DNA from: Devosia sp. 66-22
Lineage (GTDB): Bacteria; Pseudomonadota; Alphaproteobacteria; Rhizobiales; Devosiaceae
Assembly: GCA_001899065.1 (NCBI GenBank)
Contig: MKUZ01000017.1
Location: forward strand, 124,001-188,000
Direction: 5' to 3'
DNA length: 64,000 nucleotides
Shown here: positions 36,888 to 45,696 of the stretch, piece after piece
Layout of the letters: every line of letters starts with the position of its first letter
Numbering within the stretch: position 1 is the first letter of the stretch
Program-made: the position numbers and the translations under genes
The notes under the pieces: generated by a model
The model's input: the letters and a program-made list of their open reading frames with translations, nothing else
Databases searched by the model: none
Told to the model about the DNA's origin: nothing

Positions 36888-37813
36888 GGCGGCGAGAGCC
36901 GGAGCCCGAACAGCGTGCGGCGGGCACGGATGAGGCCGCGTTCGGCGAGATACTCGATGTGTGCCCTCAGCGTGAGCGCCGCCGCGAAGCGCAGCCGCGC
37001 GGTGAGCTGCGGATAGATGCGGTCGAGCAGGCCGCCGATGGTGGTGGCGCCGGCGGCCACCGCGTCGGCAATCTGCCGGTTGCGCAGCTGCCGGTGCGCG
37101 AGGAGGGCACGCGCATAGGCGGGGCCATCGGCGATCGGCCCGCCATGCGCCGGCAGATAGTGCGCGTGGGGCAAAGCGAGCACCTTTTCGAGCGAGGCGA
37201 GATAGTCGGCCATCGAGCCGTCGGGCACGGCGACGAGCGTCGAGTTCCAGCCCATGATGTGGTCGCCGGTGAGCAGCCAGCCGGTGCCGGCGAGGCCGAA
37301 GCCCATGTGGTTGGCGCAGTGGCCGGGGGTGGCCGTGGCGACCAGCTCGAGGTCGCCAGCGGTGAAGGTTTCGCCGTCGCGCAGGCTGCGGTCGGGCACG
37401 AGATCCCAGTCGCAGTCGCCCGCGAGGGCGTTCGTTTCGAAGCGCCGCAGCGGCCGGCTGAGCCGGTGCGGGCCGGCGAACCAGAGCGGAGCGCCGGTCG
37501 CCTGGCGCAGCGCATCGGCGCCGGCCGAATGGTCCTTGTGCGTGTGGGTGAGGATGATCGCCTCGACCCGCCGTCCGGCCGCCGCCGCGAGGAGGGCCGC
37601 GCGATGTGCCGCGTCGTCGGGGCCCGGATCGAGGATGGCGAGGCGGTCGCCGCCGAGGAGAAAGCTGTTGGTGCCGGTGAAGGTGAACGGCCCCGGATTG
37701 GGCGCGGTGAGACGTACGACGCCAGGCAGAACGTCCACCGGATGGCCGGTTTCCGGGGCGAAATCGGTATCGAAGGCGAGGGCTGGGGGCGAGGCGTCGG
37801 CCATTGCGCTCAT
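36884..37813 (-). CDS. MBL-fold metallo-hydrolase (LACTB2-like)
   Basis: This 309-residue protein has the metallo-beta-lactamase fold. The metal motif HxHxDH is THTHKDHSAGAD (about 95-106), a further His lies in TATPGHCANHMGF, the bridging Asp in LTGDHIMG, and a late His in YLPAHGGPIADG. The C-terminal part, from RNRQIADAVAAGATTIGG, is the small winged-helix domain of the LACTB2-like branch (MBL hydrolases that include ribonuclease-like human LACTB2). Substrate unknown. Two ATGs, 37813 and 37804, are possible; I use the first. It is divergent from bioY. Confidence 0.9.
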   Translation of the reverse strand: MSAMADASPPALAFDTDFAPETGHPVDVLPGVVRLTAPNPGPFTFTGTNSFLLGGDRLAILDPGPDDAAHRAALLAAAAGRRVEAIILTHTHKDHSAGADALRQATGAPLWFAGPHRLSRPLRRFETNALAGDCDWDLVPDRSLRDGETFTAGDLELVATATPGHCANHMGFGLAGTGWLLTGDHIMGWNSTLVAVPDGSMADYLASLEKVLALPHAHYLPAHGGPIADGPAYARALLAHRQLRNRQIADAVAAGATTIGGLLDRIYPQLTARLRFAAALTLRAHIEYLAERGLIRARRTLFGLRLSPP

Positions 37814-37868
37814 AGAGGTGAGAGAATAGAAAACGGGCAGCATTCCGCGCCCGAAAGAAGGTAACGCA

Positions 37869-38483
37869 ATGGCCGTCACGCTGACCACTCCCAACACCAT
37901 CCTGGGAGTTCTCGAGCCCAAGTCGCAGACCACGCGCCTGATCAGCAACGTCTTCACCGTGCTGCTGGGCACCGTGCTGATCACGCTCGCCGCCAAGATC
38001 AATGTGCCGACCTGGCCCGTCCCGGTGACGCTGCAGAGCTTCGCCGTCGCCGCGCTCGCCGCCGCCTTCGGCTGGCGCATCGGTACGGCGACGGTGATCG
38101 CCTATCTGCTCGAGGGCGCGGCCGGCCTGCCGGTGTTCGCGACCGGTGGCGGCATGGCCTATCTGGCCGGACCGACGGGCGGCTTCCTGCTCGCTTTCGT
38201 GCCCATGGCCTACGTCATCGGCCGCGCCGCGGACCTTGGTGCCTCGGCCAAGATCGGCACGCTCCTCCTCGCCATGCTGATCGCCGATGCCCTGCTGTTT
38301 GCGCTGGGCTTCCTGTGGCTGCTGGTGCTGGGCAGCGGCGCTTCCTGGATCGACCAGTCCAACGTTGTCGGCTCCGCCTTCGCCAAGGCCGTGCAGCCGT
38401 TCCTCGTGTGGGACGCGCTGAAGATGCTGTTCGCCGCGCTGACCGTCACCGGCATCTTCACGCTGGCCAAGAAGCGTACCTGA
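37869..38483 (+). CDS. bioY: Biotin transporter BioY
   Basis: This 204-residue protein is the substrate-binding S component of a biotin ECF transporter. Six membrane segments are apparent, and the family signature is present: INVPTWPVPVTLQSFAVAAL and MAYLAGPTGGFLLAFVPMA (about 95-115). No ECF ATPase or T-component genes (bioM, bioN) lie beside it, so it either borrows an energising module or works alone, as reported for some alphaproteobacterial BioY proteins. The start has GAAGG upstream. A strong terminator follows. Confidence 0.94.
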   Translation: MAVTLTTPNTILGVLEPKSQTTRLISNVFTVLLGTVLITLAAKINVPTWPVPVTLQSFAVAALAAAFGWRIGTATVIAYLLEGAAGLPVFATGGGMAYLAGPTGGFLLAFVPMAYVIGRAADLGASAKIGTLLLAMLIADALLFALGFLWLLVLGSGASWIDQSNVVGSAFAKAVQPFLVWDALKMLFAALTVTGIFTLAKKRT

Positions 38484-38505
38484 TCGCGCCCTGATTTCGA
38501 ACGGC

Positions 38506-38540
38506 AAGGGCCGGTCCGCGCGACCGGCCCTTTGCTTTTT
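38506..38540 (+). terminator. Rho-independent terminator of bioY
   Basis: An 11-base-pair stem, AAGGGCCGGTC / GACCGGCCCTT, with a 5-base loop CGCGC is followed by TGCTTTTT. It may also limit read-through from the convergent sulfotransferase gene ending at 38546. Confidence 0.88.
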
Positions 38541-38545
38541 GGAGG

Positions 38546-39283
38546 CTAGAGCAGGTAGCCGAAGCTACGGGCCGGCGCGTCGATGAGGTGCCGGACGGCG
38601 GCGACCTCTGCCGCGCTGAGATTCTCGCGCCAGCGGCCGACATGCACGGAATGGTCGGTGGTGAGCCAGTGCGTCTGCCGCGCGGCTTCATCGATCCCCG
38701 GATTGTCGTTGACCCGGGCGGCCCAGATCGCGACGGCGTGGGCGGCATCGGCGTCGTCCGCGAGGCCGAGATCAGCAAGGATCTGCGTGGCGACGGACAT
38801 CGGGCCCGCGACCACATCCTCGTAGCGGACAACGCGCGCACGATCGGCGATCTGCGCGTAGCCGGCGGAGTTGATGTGAGCCCAGTGCGCCGCGCACTGG
38901 ATCACCAGCGGCTCCGATTGCAGGTCCCGCCAGTTCGCCGGCCGCGGAACATGGCTCCAGTTCGCCGCTATGCCGGGGCGGAGCGAGCTGATGCAGTCGA
39001 GCGGGTGGCGTACCATCCAGTAGATGCGCCGTGGTGCCGGCAAGATGTCGAACAGTTCTGGCAGAGCAAAGGCAAGACCGTCCCGGTGCCGCGCCTCGTC
39101 GTGGTGCCGTGGCCCCTTGGTTGCGAGCGGGCGCGACAGGTCGTCGGCCGCGGCAAGGTCGGACAAAGACGGCTCGAACAGATAGCTATACTGCGGCAGC
39201 GCGTCGAAGAGCTCGCCGAAGATAGACGTTCCGCTGCGACCGCAGCCGAGGACGACGACGCTTGGCAATTGATATTGAGGCAA
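38546..39283 (-). CDS. Sulfotransferase family protein
   Basis: This 245-residue protein has the PAPS-dependent sulfotransferase fold. The 5'-phosphosulfate-binding loop is VVVLGCGRSGTSIFGELFDA (about 9-28). A 3'-phosphate-binding segment resembles RRIYWMVRHPLDCISSLRPG (about 82-101), with the Arg and Ser spaced as in the family, followed by ARVVRYEDVV. It would transfer a sulfuryl group to a carbohydrate, lipid or protein. The acceptor is not visible, and no other sulfation gene is near. It stands alone on the minus strand. Confidence 0.85.
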   Translation of the reverse strand: MPQYQLPSVVVLGCGRSGTSIFGELFDALPQYSYLFEPSLSDLAAADDLSRPLATKGPRHHDEARHRDGLAFALPELFDILPAPRRIYWMVRHPLDCISSLRPGIAANWSHVPRPANWRDLQSEPLVIQCAAHWAHINSAGYAQIADRARVVRYEDVVAGPMSVATQILADLGLADDADAAHAVAIWAARVNDNPGIDEAARQTHWLTTDHSVHVGRWRENLSAAEVAAVRHLIDAPARSFGYLL

Positions 39284-39369
39284 TCAGACCGACATTCTAG
39301 AGGGGGCAATACGATCCCCTACCTAGGACGCGGCGCGAGCGGCATGCAAGCCGCGCGAAGGGCTTTCCG

Positions 39370-39903
39370 TCAGCCGCCGGCGAGATAGCTCTGATAGACC
39401 CAGCCGTCGCCGCCGCTGAAATAGACATGGATCCAGCCGCCGATATTCTCGCCGATCCGCACGGCCGAGCCGGCATTGAGCACGCCGATCTTGGCGCCGG
39501 TCTTGGAGGGCGTCGCGCGGACGTTGACGGCCTGGCCGCCGATCTGGCTGGAGCCGAGGCCCGGCGGCTCGATGGTGGCGATGGAGGATTCGGGCGGCGC
39601 CAGCGCGACGGCGACGGTCTCGGCGGGCGGTGCGACGGCGACGATGCTGCTTTCGGGCGCGGGCGCGGCCACAGCCGTCTCCTGCGCCCGCGGGGCCGGC
39701 GGCGGCGTCAGCGAGCCGATCTGCTGCACCGGCGGCACGTTGAAATCGGCGCTGGCGGCGATCGGGGTGGTGACCTGGCCCATATTCGCCGCGATCATGT
39801 CGAGCGTCAGCAGCGAGCTGGCCCCGAAAATGAGCAGGGCGCCGGCAATGGCCAGCGGGTATCCGGCATAGCCGAGGACAGGCAGGAGGGCAGAGCGGTT
39901 CAC
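39370..39903 (-). CDS. SH3b domain protein with N-terminal membrane anchor
   Basis: This 177-residue protein has a single N-terminal hydrophobic segment (YPLAIAGALLIFGASSLLTL, about 14-33), a Pro/Ala/Val-rich linker (SSIVAVAPPAETVAVAL) and a C-terminal bacterial SH3 domain, from GGQAVNVRATPSKTGAKIGV to DGWVYQSYLAGG. SH3b domains bind peptidoglycan peptides or proteins. A role at the envelope is inferred. I chose a GTG at 39903, with TGAGGT upstream; an in-frame ATG at 39948 would add fifteen residues with no benefit to the fold. Confidence 0.8.
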   Translation of the reverse strand: MNRSALLPVLGYAGYPLAIAGALLIFGASSLLTLDMIAANMGQVTTPIAASADFNVPPVQQIGSLTPPPAPRAQETAVAAPAPESSIVAVAPPAETVAVALAPPESSIATIEPPGLGSSQIGGQAVNVRATPSKTGAKIGVLNAGSAVRIGENIGGWIHVYFSGGDGWVYQSYLAGG

Positions 39904-39982
39904 GGGCAGTACCTCAGGCTCCAAGAAAAACCACCCGTGCAGAAACAATCAAGACCGCATTGCGGTTGCAGTGAACGCTCAG

Positions 39983-40022
39983 AGTAAACAAAGAGCCCGG
40001 CCTCGCGGAGGAGGCCGGGCTC
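39983..40022 (-). terminator. Terminator downstream of tRNA-Pro
   Basis: A perfect 12-base-pair stem, GAGCCCGGCCTC / GAGGCCGGGCTC, with a 6-base loop is followed, on the minus strand, by a T-rich stretch (TTTGTTTACTCT). It starts five bases after the tRNA-Pro 3' end. Confidence 0.88.
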
Positions 40023-40026
40023 GTAT

Positions 40027-40103
40027 TGGTCGGAGTAGAGTGATTCGAACACTCGACCCCCTGCTCCCGAAGCAGGTGCGCTACCAGGCTGCGCTATACT
40101 CCG
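40027..40103 (-). tRNA. tRNA-Pro (anticodon CGG)
   Basis: On the minus strand this 77-base segment folds as a cloverleaf. The acceptor stem is CGGAGTA / TACTCCG, the anticodon arm is CCTGC-TTCGGGA-GCAGG with anticodon CGG (reads CCG), and the T arm carries GTTCGAATC. The 3' CCA is encoded. A sigma-70-like promoter lies upstream and a strong terminator downstream. Confidence 0.96.
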
Positions 40104-40145
40104 ATAGGGCTTGCCGCACCCCCCTGAGGGGGCGGAAGTGGCGGC

Positions 40146-40174
40146 GTTATAGCTGTGACATTTGTGGGATTCAA
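40146..40174 (-). promoter_or_regulatory. Promoter for tRNA-Pro
   Basis: On the minus strand TTGAAT and TATAAC are separated by 17 bases. Transcription would start near 40139, about 36 bases before the mature tRNA 5' end. Confidence 0.6.
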
Positions 40175-40202
40175 GCGTCGTATCCGGGCTGCGGGGGCCG
40201 CG

Positions 40203-40231
40203 TTGCGCCTCAACGCGTTAGCGTGTAGGAA
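40203..40231 (+). promoter_or_regulatory. Possible promoter for tRNA-Gln
   Basis: TTGCGC at 40203-40208 and TAGGAA at 40226-40231 are 17 bases apart, which would place the transcription start close to 40238, three bases before the tRNA. The match to consensus is moderate and the leader is unusually short, so this is tentative. Confidence 0.35.
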
Positions 40232-40240
40232 CCGCGCCGT

Positions 40241-40315
<75 letters not shown>

Positions 40316-40346
40316 GCAGCACATTTGTCGCAGCGCCCGGCGCCTT

Positions 40347-41255
40347 TCACTCCGGCATCGGCCGGAGGAAGTGGTTGGGCGCGATTTCGCGGATTTCGGG
40401 CTGGGCGATCGCCGACTGGCGGCGGATCTGGTCGACCCGGCCGAGCTCGTCGCCGATCTCGTCGAAGCGGCGGTCGGGATCGGGAACCACCGAGAGCAGC
40501 AGGCGCGTATAGGGGTGCTGCGGGTTGCCCAGCACGCTCTCCATGGCGCCCCATTCGACGATCTGGCCGGCATACATGACCATGATGTCCTCGGCGACAT
40601 AGCGCGCGGTGGCGACGTCGTGCGTGATGTAGAGCAAGGCGAGGCCGAGCTCGCGCTTCATCTCGTTGAGCAGGTTGAGGATGCCGAGGCGGACCGACAC
40701 GTCGAGCATCGAGGTCGGCTCGTCGGCAACGATGACCTCGGGGCTGACCGCGAGGGCGCGCGCGATGCTGATGCGCTGGCGCTGGCCGCCCGACAGCTCG
40801 TGCGGGAATTTCGGAGCGACGAGGGCCGGGTCGAGTTTTACCCGCGCCAGCAGCTCGTCGATGGCGGTGAGGCGCTGTTGCCGGGTGAGGTCTCGGCGGT
40901 GCAGCCGAAGCGGCCGCTCGAGGTGGTAGCGCACGGTGTGCGCCGGATTGAGCGAGGCGAAGGGGTCCTGGAACACCATCTGCACCGCGGCGCGATAGGC
41001 CCTGAGGCTGGAGACCGGGCTGCTGCCGATGGGCTGGCCGCGGAACAGCAACTGGCCGGCATCGGGCTGGTACTCGCGCATGATGAGCCGCGCCGCTGTC
41101 GTCTTGCCCGAGCCGGACTCCCCGACCAGCGCCAGGGTGCGGCCCGGACGCAGGGCGAAGGACACCGAGCGCGCCGCATAGACGGCGCTGTCGCCGCGGC
41201 CGAAGACCTTGCTGACAGTGTCGAGCGCGAGGATGGGAGCGGTGTCGCCGGTCAT
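40347..41255 (-). CDS. Opp/Dpp-family ABC transporter ATPase (second)
   Basis: This 302-residue ATPase energises a peptide/oligosaccharide importer. Walker A is LVGESGSGKTTAARL (about 42-56), the signature HELSGGQRQRISIARAL (about 150), Walker B VIVADEPTSMLDV, and the switch His in YITHDVATARYVA. The family C-terminal region is NPQHPYTRLLLSVVPDPDRR. The start overlaps the stop of the upstream ATPase gene (ATGA). It is the last gene of the nagZ–binding protein–permeases–ATPases operon. Confidence 0.94.
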   Translation of the reverse strand: MTGDTAPILALDTVSKVFGRGDSAVYAARSVSFALRPGRTLALVGESGSGKTTAARLIMREYQPDAGQLLFRGQPIGSSPVSSLRAYRAAVQMVFQDPFASLNPAHTVRYHLERPLRLHRRDLTRQQRLTAIDELLARVKLDPALVAPKFPHELSGGQRQRISIARALAVSPEVIVADEPTSMLDVSVRLGILNLLNEMKRELGLALLYITHDVATARYVAEDIMVMYAGQIVEWGAMESVLGNPQHPYTRLLLSVVPDPDRRFDEIGDELGRVDQIRRQSAIAQPEIREIAPNHFLRPMPE

Positions 41256-42067
41256 GGTGCCGTCCCGCTGATCTGCTCGCCATGCAGGCGCGGCATCGAG
41301 GCCCAGAGACGCTGCGTGTAGGGGTGCTGCGGCGTGCGGTAGATGGTGCGCGCCTCGTTGACCTCGATCAGCTCGCCTTCGAGCATGACGCCGATGCGGT
41401 CGCTGACCTGGACCATCAGGCTGAGGTCGTGCGTGATGAACAGTACGGAGAAGCCGAGATCCTTGCGCAGCCGGTCGATGCGCTGGAGGATTTCGCGCTG
41501 CACCACGACATCGAGCGCGGTGGTCGGCTCGTCCATGATCAGCAGCTTGGGGTGGAGCGCGAGGCAGATGGCGATGACGATGCGCTGGCGCATGCCGCCC
41601 GAGCATTGATGCGGATAGGCGGAGAGGCGGTCGGGCGAGATGTCGACGAGCTCGAGCAGCTCCGCGGCGCGCGCCCGGGACTGTGCCCGCGACAGGCCCG
41701 CATGGGTGCGCAGCACGTCGTGGAACTGCGCTTCGATGGTGAGCACCGGGTTGAGCGAGTTCATCGCGCTCTGGAACACCATTGCCACTTCGCGCCAGCG
41801 GAAGCTGCGCAGGGCTTCGTCGTCGAGCGCCAGCACGTCGCGGCCATCGACGAGGATCTGGCTGCCCCTGCGGATCAGCGCCGGCGGGCGGTGCAGGCGG
41901 CTCACGGCGAAGGCAATGGTGCTCTTGCCGCAGCCGGATTCGCCGGCAAGGCCGAAGAACTCGCCGGGCGCGATGTCGAAGCTGACATTCCTGACGGCGT
42001 GGAAATCCTGCTCGGCACCGATGTAGTCGATCGAGAGATTGCGCACGGAAAGGACGGGCGTTGTCAC
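41252..42067 (-). CDS. Opp/Dpp-family ABC transporter ATPase (first)
   Basis: This 271-residue ATPase pairs with the next one to form the nucleotide-binding dimer. Walker A is LAGESGCGKSTIAFAV, the signature is HQCSGGMRQRIVIAICLA, Walker [14 protein letters not shown], and the switch His lies in FITHDLSLMVQVS. It ends with the usual TPQHPYTQRLWASMPRLHG. The start is GTG at 42067, supported by GGAGGG just upstream, and overlaps the permease stop by four bases. The very short C-terminal extension is unlike OppD proteins with a full oligopeptide-type tail. Confidence 0.94.
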   Translation of the reverse strand: MTTPVLSVRNLSIDYIGAEQDFHAVRNVSFDIAPGEFFGLAGESGCGKSTIAFAVSRLHRPPALIRRGSQILVDGRDVLALDDEALRSFRWREVAMVFQSAMNSLNPVLTIEAQFHDVLRTHAGLSRAQSRARAAELLELVDISPDRLSAYPHQCSGGMRQRIVIAICLALHPKLLIMDEPTTALDVVVQREILQRIDRLRKDLGFSVLFITHDLSLMVQVSDRIGVMLEGELIEVNEARTIYRTPQHPYTQRLWASMPRLHGEQISGTAP

Positions 42068-42954
42068 AGCTTGCCCTCCCCGGCGCGGACGAGGCCGAAC
42101 CAGCGGCCGAGCATGTTGCCGGTGCGAAGGCGCGGATTGGCCACTTCGTCGATGGCGAAGTTGATGAGCGCGAGGCCGAGCCCGAGCAGCGCGAGCGCGA
42201 GGCAGGGCGAGAGCAGGTCCCACCACGCGCCGACCGACAGGGCCGAGGCGTTCTGCGCATTGTAGAGCATGATGCCCCACGACACGGTGTTGGGATCTCC
42301 CAGCCCCAGGAACTCGAGTGTCGCCTCGGTGATGACGGCGAAGATGACGCTGCCGATGAAATTGATGCCCACGATCGAGATGAGGTTGGGGAACACCTCG
42401 AAGGCCATGATGCGCCAGGCTGGCTCCCCCAGCATCTCGGCGGACTTCACGTAGTCCTTCTGGCGGATCGACAGCGTCTCCGAGCGCGTGACGCGCACGC
42501 CCCAGGCCCACGAGGTGAGGCCCAGGATGACGGCAATGACCAGCGGGCTCGCCTGGCCGATGAAGGCGGCGAGCACGAGCAGCAGCGGCAGATTGGGGAC
42601 GACCAGAACCATGTTCGTGAAGAAGTTGATGACTTCGTCGACGATGCCGCCCTTGTAGCCGGCGATGATGCCCAGCACCGTGCCGATGACGGTGATCAGC
42701 AGCCCCGCACCGAAGCCGACCGCGAGCGACACGCGCGCGCCATAGACGAGCCGCGCGAACACGTCATGACCGAGCCGCGTGGTGCCCAGCCAGTGTTCCC
42801 ATGATGGCGGCTGGTGCGGGCGGCCGACGCGACGCACCGGACTGTACTCGGTTAGCAGCGGCGCAAAGATCGCGACGAGCACGATGACGAGGAGGATGGT
42901 GACGCCGATCAGCGCCTTCTTGTTGCCGAGGAGCTGGGTGAAGAGCTTCCGCAT
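42064..42954 (-). CDS. ABC transporter permease, DppC type
   Basis: This 296-residue inner-membrane protein has six predicted helices, the first near KKALIGVTILLVIVLVAIFA. The DppC extracellular motif PSWEHWLGTTRLGHDVFARL (about 48-67) is intact, as is the cytoplasmic coupling loop equivalent, SAEMLGEPAWRIMAFEVFPN, which contacts the ATPases. It is four bases from the DppB-type gene upstream and overlaps the ATPase downstream. The transported molecule cannot be read from the permease. Confidence 0.93.
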   Translation of the reverse strand: MRKLFTQLLGNKKALIGVTILLVIVLVAIFAPLLTEYSPVRRVGRPHQPPSWEHWLGTTRLGHDVFARLVYGARVSLAVGFGAGLLITVIGTVLGIIAGYKGGIVDEVINFFTNMVLVVPNLPLLLVLAAFIGQASPLVIAVILGLTSWAWGVRVTRSETLSIRQKDYVKSAEMLGEPAWRIMAFEVFPNLISIVGINFIGSVIFAVITEATLEFLGLGDPNTVSWGIMLYNAQNASALSVGAWWDLLSPCLALALLGLGLALINFAIDEVANPRLRTGNMLGRWFGLVRAGEGKL

Positions 42955-42957
42955 CGC

Positions 42958-43935
42958 TCAGGCCTTCTTGAGGCGCGGATCGAGCAGCACATAGCTCAGA
43001 TCGACGACGAAGTTGGAGACGAGCATGGCGGCGGTCATAATCAGCAGCTGCCCCTGGATGACGGGATAGTCGCGCGCCAGGATGGCCTGGTAGAGCGTGT
43101 TGCCGAGGCCCGGATAGTTGAACACGACTTCAGTGACGAGCGAGCCGCCGAGCACCGTGCCGATGGCGATGGCGAGGCTCGACACGGTGGGCAGCAGCGC
43201 GTTGCGGGCCGCATACCAGAGCATGACATTGCCGTCCGATAGGCCCTTGGCGCGGCCCATGACGATGTAGTCGTCGCCGAGCAGGTTGATCATGTTGTTG
43301 CGCATGGTGACCGCGAAGCCGCCGGTGAGGACGATCACCATTGTCAGCATGGGCAGCGTGCCGTGGTAGAGGACGCTCGAAATGTAGGTCCAGTTGAACG
43401 CCGGATCGAGCAGCGGGTTGGCCGCATAGCCATTGGGGAACCAGCGCAGCGTGTAGCCGAAGACGAACAGCGTGATCAGCGACACGACGACGGCGGGCAC
43501 GGAGCTCGAAAAGATCGCGAGCACGGAGACGATGGTGTCGAACAGCGTGCCGCGCCGCCACGCGGCCATGATGCCCAGCATCGTGCCGAGCGCGAAGCTG
43601 ACGAGCGTCGCGATGCCGACGAGGCCGAGCGTCCATACGAGGGCGCGGCCGAGCAGCTCGGTAACGGGCAGCGGGAAGTACTTGATCGAGCGGCCGAGAT
43701 CGCCGGTGAACACGCTCTGCAGATAGCGGACATATTGCTCGTTCAGCGGCGCATCGATGAAGCCGAAGGTGAGCTTGAGTGCGTTGAGATTTTCGAGCGA
43801 CAGCTCCGAGCCGGCGCTGGCGAACATCATCTGGATGGGGTCGCCCGGCATGACGCGGGGCAGGAAGAAATTGATGGTGGCGGCCGCAAGGAACGCGGCG
43901 AGGTAGAAGGCGAGGCGCCGGAGCAGAAAGGCCAT
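42958..43935 (-). CDS. ABC transporter permease, DppB type
   Basis: This 325-residue inner-membrane protein has the DppB fold, with the N-terminal helix LAFYLAAFLAAATINFFLPR followed by MPGDPIQMMFASAGSE, a signature of the family. The coupling helix region is VMGRAKGLSDGNVMLWYAAR, and the last segment contains ILARDYPVIQGQLLIMTAAM and VDLSYVLLDPRLK. It lies between the binding-protein gene, with a hairpin in the 75-base gap, and the DppC-type gene. Confidence 0.94.
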   Translation of the reverse strand: MAFLLRRLAFYLAAFLAAATINFFLPRVMPGDPIQMMFASAGSELSLENLNALKLTFGFIDAPLNEQYVRYLQSVFTGDLGRSIKYFPLPVTELLGRALVWTLGLVGIATLVSFALGTMLGIMAAWRRGTLFDTIVSVLAIFSSSVPAVVVSLITLFVFGYTLRWFPNGYAANPLLDPAFNWTYISSVLYHGTLPMLTMVIVLTGGFAVTMRNNMINLLGDDYIVMGRAKGLSDGNVMLWYAARNALLPTVSSLAIAIGTVLGGSLVTEVVFNYPGLGNTLYQAILARDYPVIQGQLLIMTAAMLVSNFVVDLSYVLLDPRLKKA

Positions 43936-43974
43936 CCGTGCTTGCTTCCTTGTGCGGGGACCGCCGGGAGGGAA

Positions 43975-43998
43975 GGGGAGCGCGGTGCCGCGCTCCCC
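43975..43998 (-). terminator. Hairpin after binding-protein gene (attenuating or mRNA-stabilising)
   Basis: A perfect 9-base-pair stem, GGGGAGCGC / GCGCTCCCC, with loop GGTGCC lies between the solute-binding-protein gene and the permease gene. There is no T run, so it is more likely a 3'-end stabiliser that keeps the binding protein more abundant than the permeases. Confidence 0.6.
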
Positions 43999-44010
43999 CG
44001 GACGTGGACG

Positions 44011-45672
44011 CTATTGGGCGACCGGATCGAGATCCAGCAGCTGCAGCAGGCGGGCCGGGTTGGCGTTGGACACCACCGGCGAGAACTTCGGATCGTCGGC
44101 GTTGGCCCAGCCGGTGAAGCGGCTGGTGTTGTACTCGTAGAAGGACGGGCTGTTGTAGACGGGGATGACGGGCATCGCCTCGGCGACGATCACCTGCACC
44201 TGGTCCATCAGCGTCTTCTGTTCGGCCGGATCCTTGGACTGCGTGTACTTGTTGAGCAGCGCCATGATCTCGGCATTCTCCCAATGCGGCGCCGTGAAGC
44301 GGCTCTTGCCGAAGTCCGCCGGATTGAACGAGCGGCGGTACGGGAAGTAGGGATCGGCCGCCGAGGCGAGGGCGTTGAGGGTCATCGAGTACTTGCCCTC
44401 GATGAGGTCCTGCGTCCACACCGCGGCCTCGGGCGTGCTCATCTTCACGTTGAGCCCGGCTTCGGTCAGCGACTCGATGGTGATCTGCACCGCGTCGATC
44501 CAGTCGGTCCAGCCATTGGGCACTTCGATGTCGATGGCGATAGGCGTGCCGTCCGGATTGTCGCGGAAGCCGTCGCCATTACCGTCCTTGTAGCCGGCCT
44601 CGTCGAGCAGCGCGACGCCGGCCGCGAGGTCGAACTTGCCATACTTGCCGTATTCGGTCGCCACTGCCGGATTGGCAAAGGCCTTGTAGAGCTCGCCCAG
44701 CATGGAGGGATCGTCGTTGACGAGCGGATAGCCGTAGCCGGCAATGTCGACGATCGTCTGGCGGTCGACGAGCATGCTGAGCGCACGACGGAAGTTCACG
44801 TCGTTGAACGCCTTCCGGTTGTTCTCGTCCGGCGTGATCATGCTGAGCTGGAACGACACCAGGCTCGACGGCGTGAACCAGTATTTATGGTGCTCCGGGT
44901 TCTTGGCAACGAAGGTGTTGTCGATGTCCGGAATGAAGCTTGTCGCCCAGTCGAGCGTGCCGTCGGCAAGGGCGGCGAGCACCTGCGGGTTGTCGGCGAG
45001 CTGCGGCATGCGCAGGCAGTCGACCTTGAGGTTGTCCGCGTCCCAGTAGTTCGGGTTGCGGCACTGTTCGTAGACCTGCGGGGTGAAGCGGGTGATCTCG
45101 GTCATCGGACCAGAGCCCACCGGCGTCTCGTTGGCGAAGGTGACGGGGTCGGCGATATCGGCCCAGATGTGCTCGGGGACGATCGGCATGCCCACGATGG
45201 TGTTGGCGATCAGCGAGTTGGGCTCGTTGAGGTTGAAGCGCACGGTGCGCTCGTCGACCTTCTCGACCGAGGCGAGCAGCCCCGAGACCGAGATGAAATC
45301 GAGCGCCGGGAACGTCTTGATGTAGCCATAGGTGAACACCACGTCGTCGGCCGTCAGCGCCTCGCCATCGGACCATTTGAGGCCGTCGCGCAGGGTGAAG
45401 GTGATCGACTTCAAATCATCGGCGAGCTGGTAGCTCTCGGCCAGCCGGTAATGCGGCGTGTTGCCGGCGAGACGGTTGAACACGACCAGCGGCTCATAGA
45501 TGAAATCGAGCGTGGTATAGCGTGCCGAGGTCTGGCCGAAGGGATTGAAATTGCGCACGAAGGTGGTGGTCTGCTCGGAGGCGAGCGTCAGCACGCTCTG
45601 CGCGCTGGCGGGTTCCGCCAGTGCCAGTACCGCCGCGGATGCGGCGAGGATCAGCTTATGTCGTCCTAGCAT
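44011..45672 (-). CDS. Family 5 extracellular solute-binding protein
   Basis: This 553-residue periplasmic protein has a signal peptide (MLGRHKLILAASAAVLALAE, cut near ASA-QS at about 25) and the SBP_bac_5 fold. Hallmarks are LKSITFTLRDGLKWSDGEAL (about 95-114), VVFTYGYIKTF, VSFQLSM and NDVNFRRALSMLVDRQTIV (about 305-323). Family members bind peptides, nickel or oligosaccharides such as cellobiose. Its place directly after nagZ makes a GlcNAc-containing ligand plausible. Its start has GGGAGAAG upstream. It is 24 bases downstream of nagZ. Confidence 0.94.
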   Translation of the reverse strand: MLGRHKLILAASAAVLALAEPASAQSVLTLASEQTTTFVRNFNPFGQTSARYTTLDFIYEPLVVFNRLAGNTPHYRLAESYQLADDLKSITFTLRDGLKWSDGEALTADDVVFTYGYIKTFPALDFISVSGLLASVEKVDERTVRFNLNEPNSLIANTIVGMPIVPEHIWADIADPVTFANETPVGSGPMTEITRFTPQVYEQCRNPNYWDADNLKVDCLRMPQLADNPQVLAALADGTLDWATSFIPDIDNTFVAKNPEHHKYWFTPSSLVSFQLSMITPDENNRKAFNDVNFRRALSMLVDRQTIVDIAGYGYPLVNDDPSMLGELYKAFANPAVATEYGKYGKFDLAAGVALLDEAGYKDGNGDGFRDNPDGTPIAIDIEVPNGWTDWIDAVQITIESLTEAGLNVKMSTPEAAVWTQDLIEGKYSMTLNALASAADPYFPYRRSFNPADFGKSRFTAPHWENAEIMALLNKYTQSKDPAEQKTLMDQVQVIVAEAMPVIPVYNSPSFYEYNTSRFTGWANADDPKFSPVVSNANPARLLQLLDLDPVAQ

Positions 45673-45696
45673 TGTCTTCTCCCTGTATGCCGGCGC

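Noticed and set aside
36483-38507. A 674-codon minus-strand frame across the MBL hydrolase, bioY and DUF1499 genes
   Set aside because: It lies in the wrong frame or strand relative to three well-supported genes and has composition typical of shadow frames.
43363-45669. A 768-codon open frame on the plus strand opposite the permease and binding-protein genes of the nagZ operon
   Set aside because: It spans two real minus-strand genes and the hairpin between them, and has no plausible start signal.
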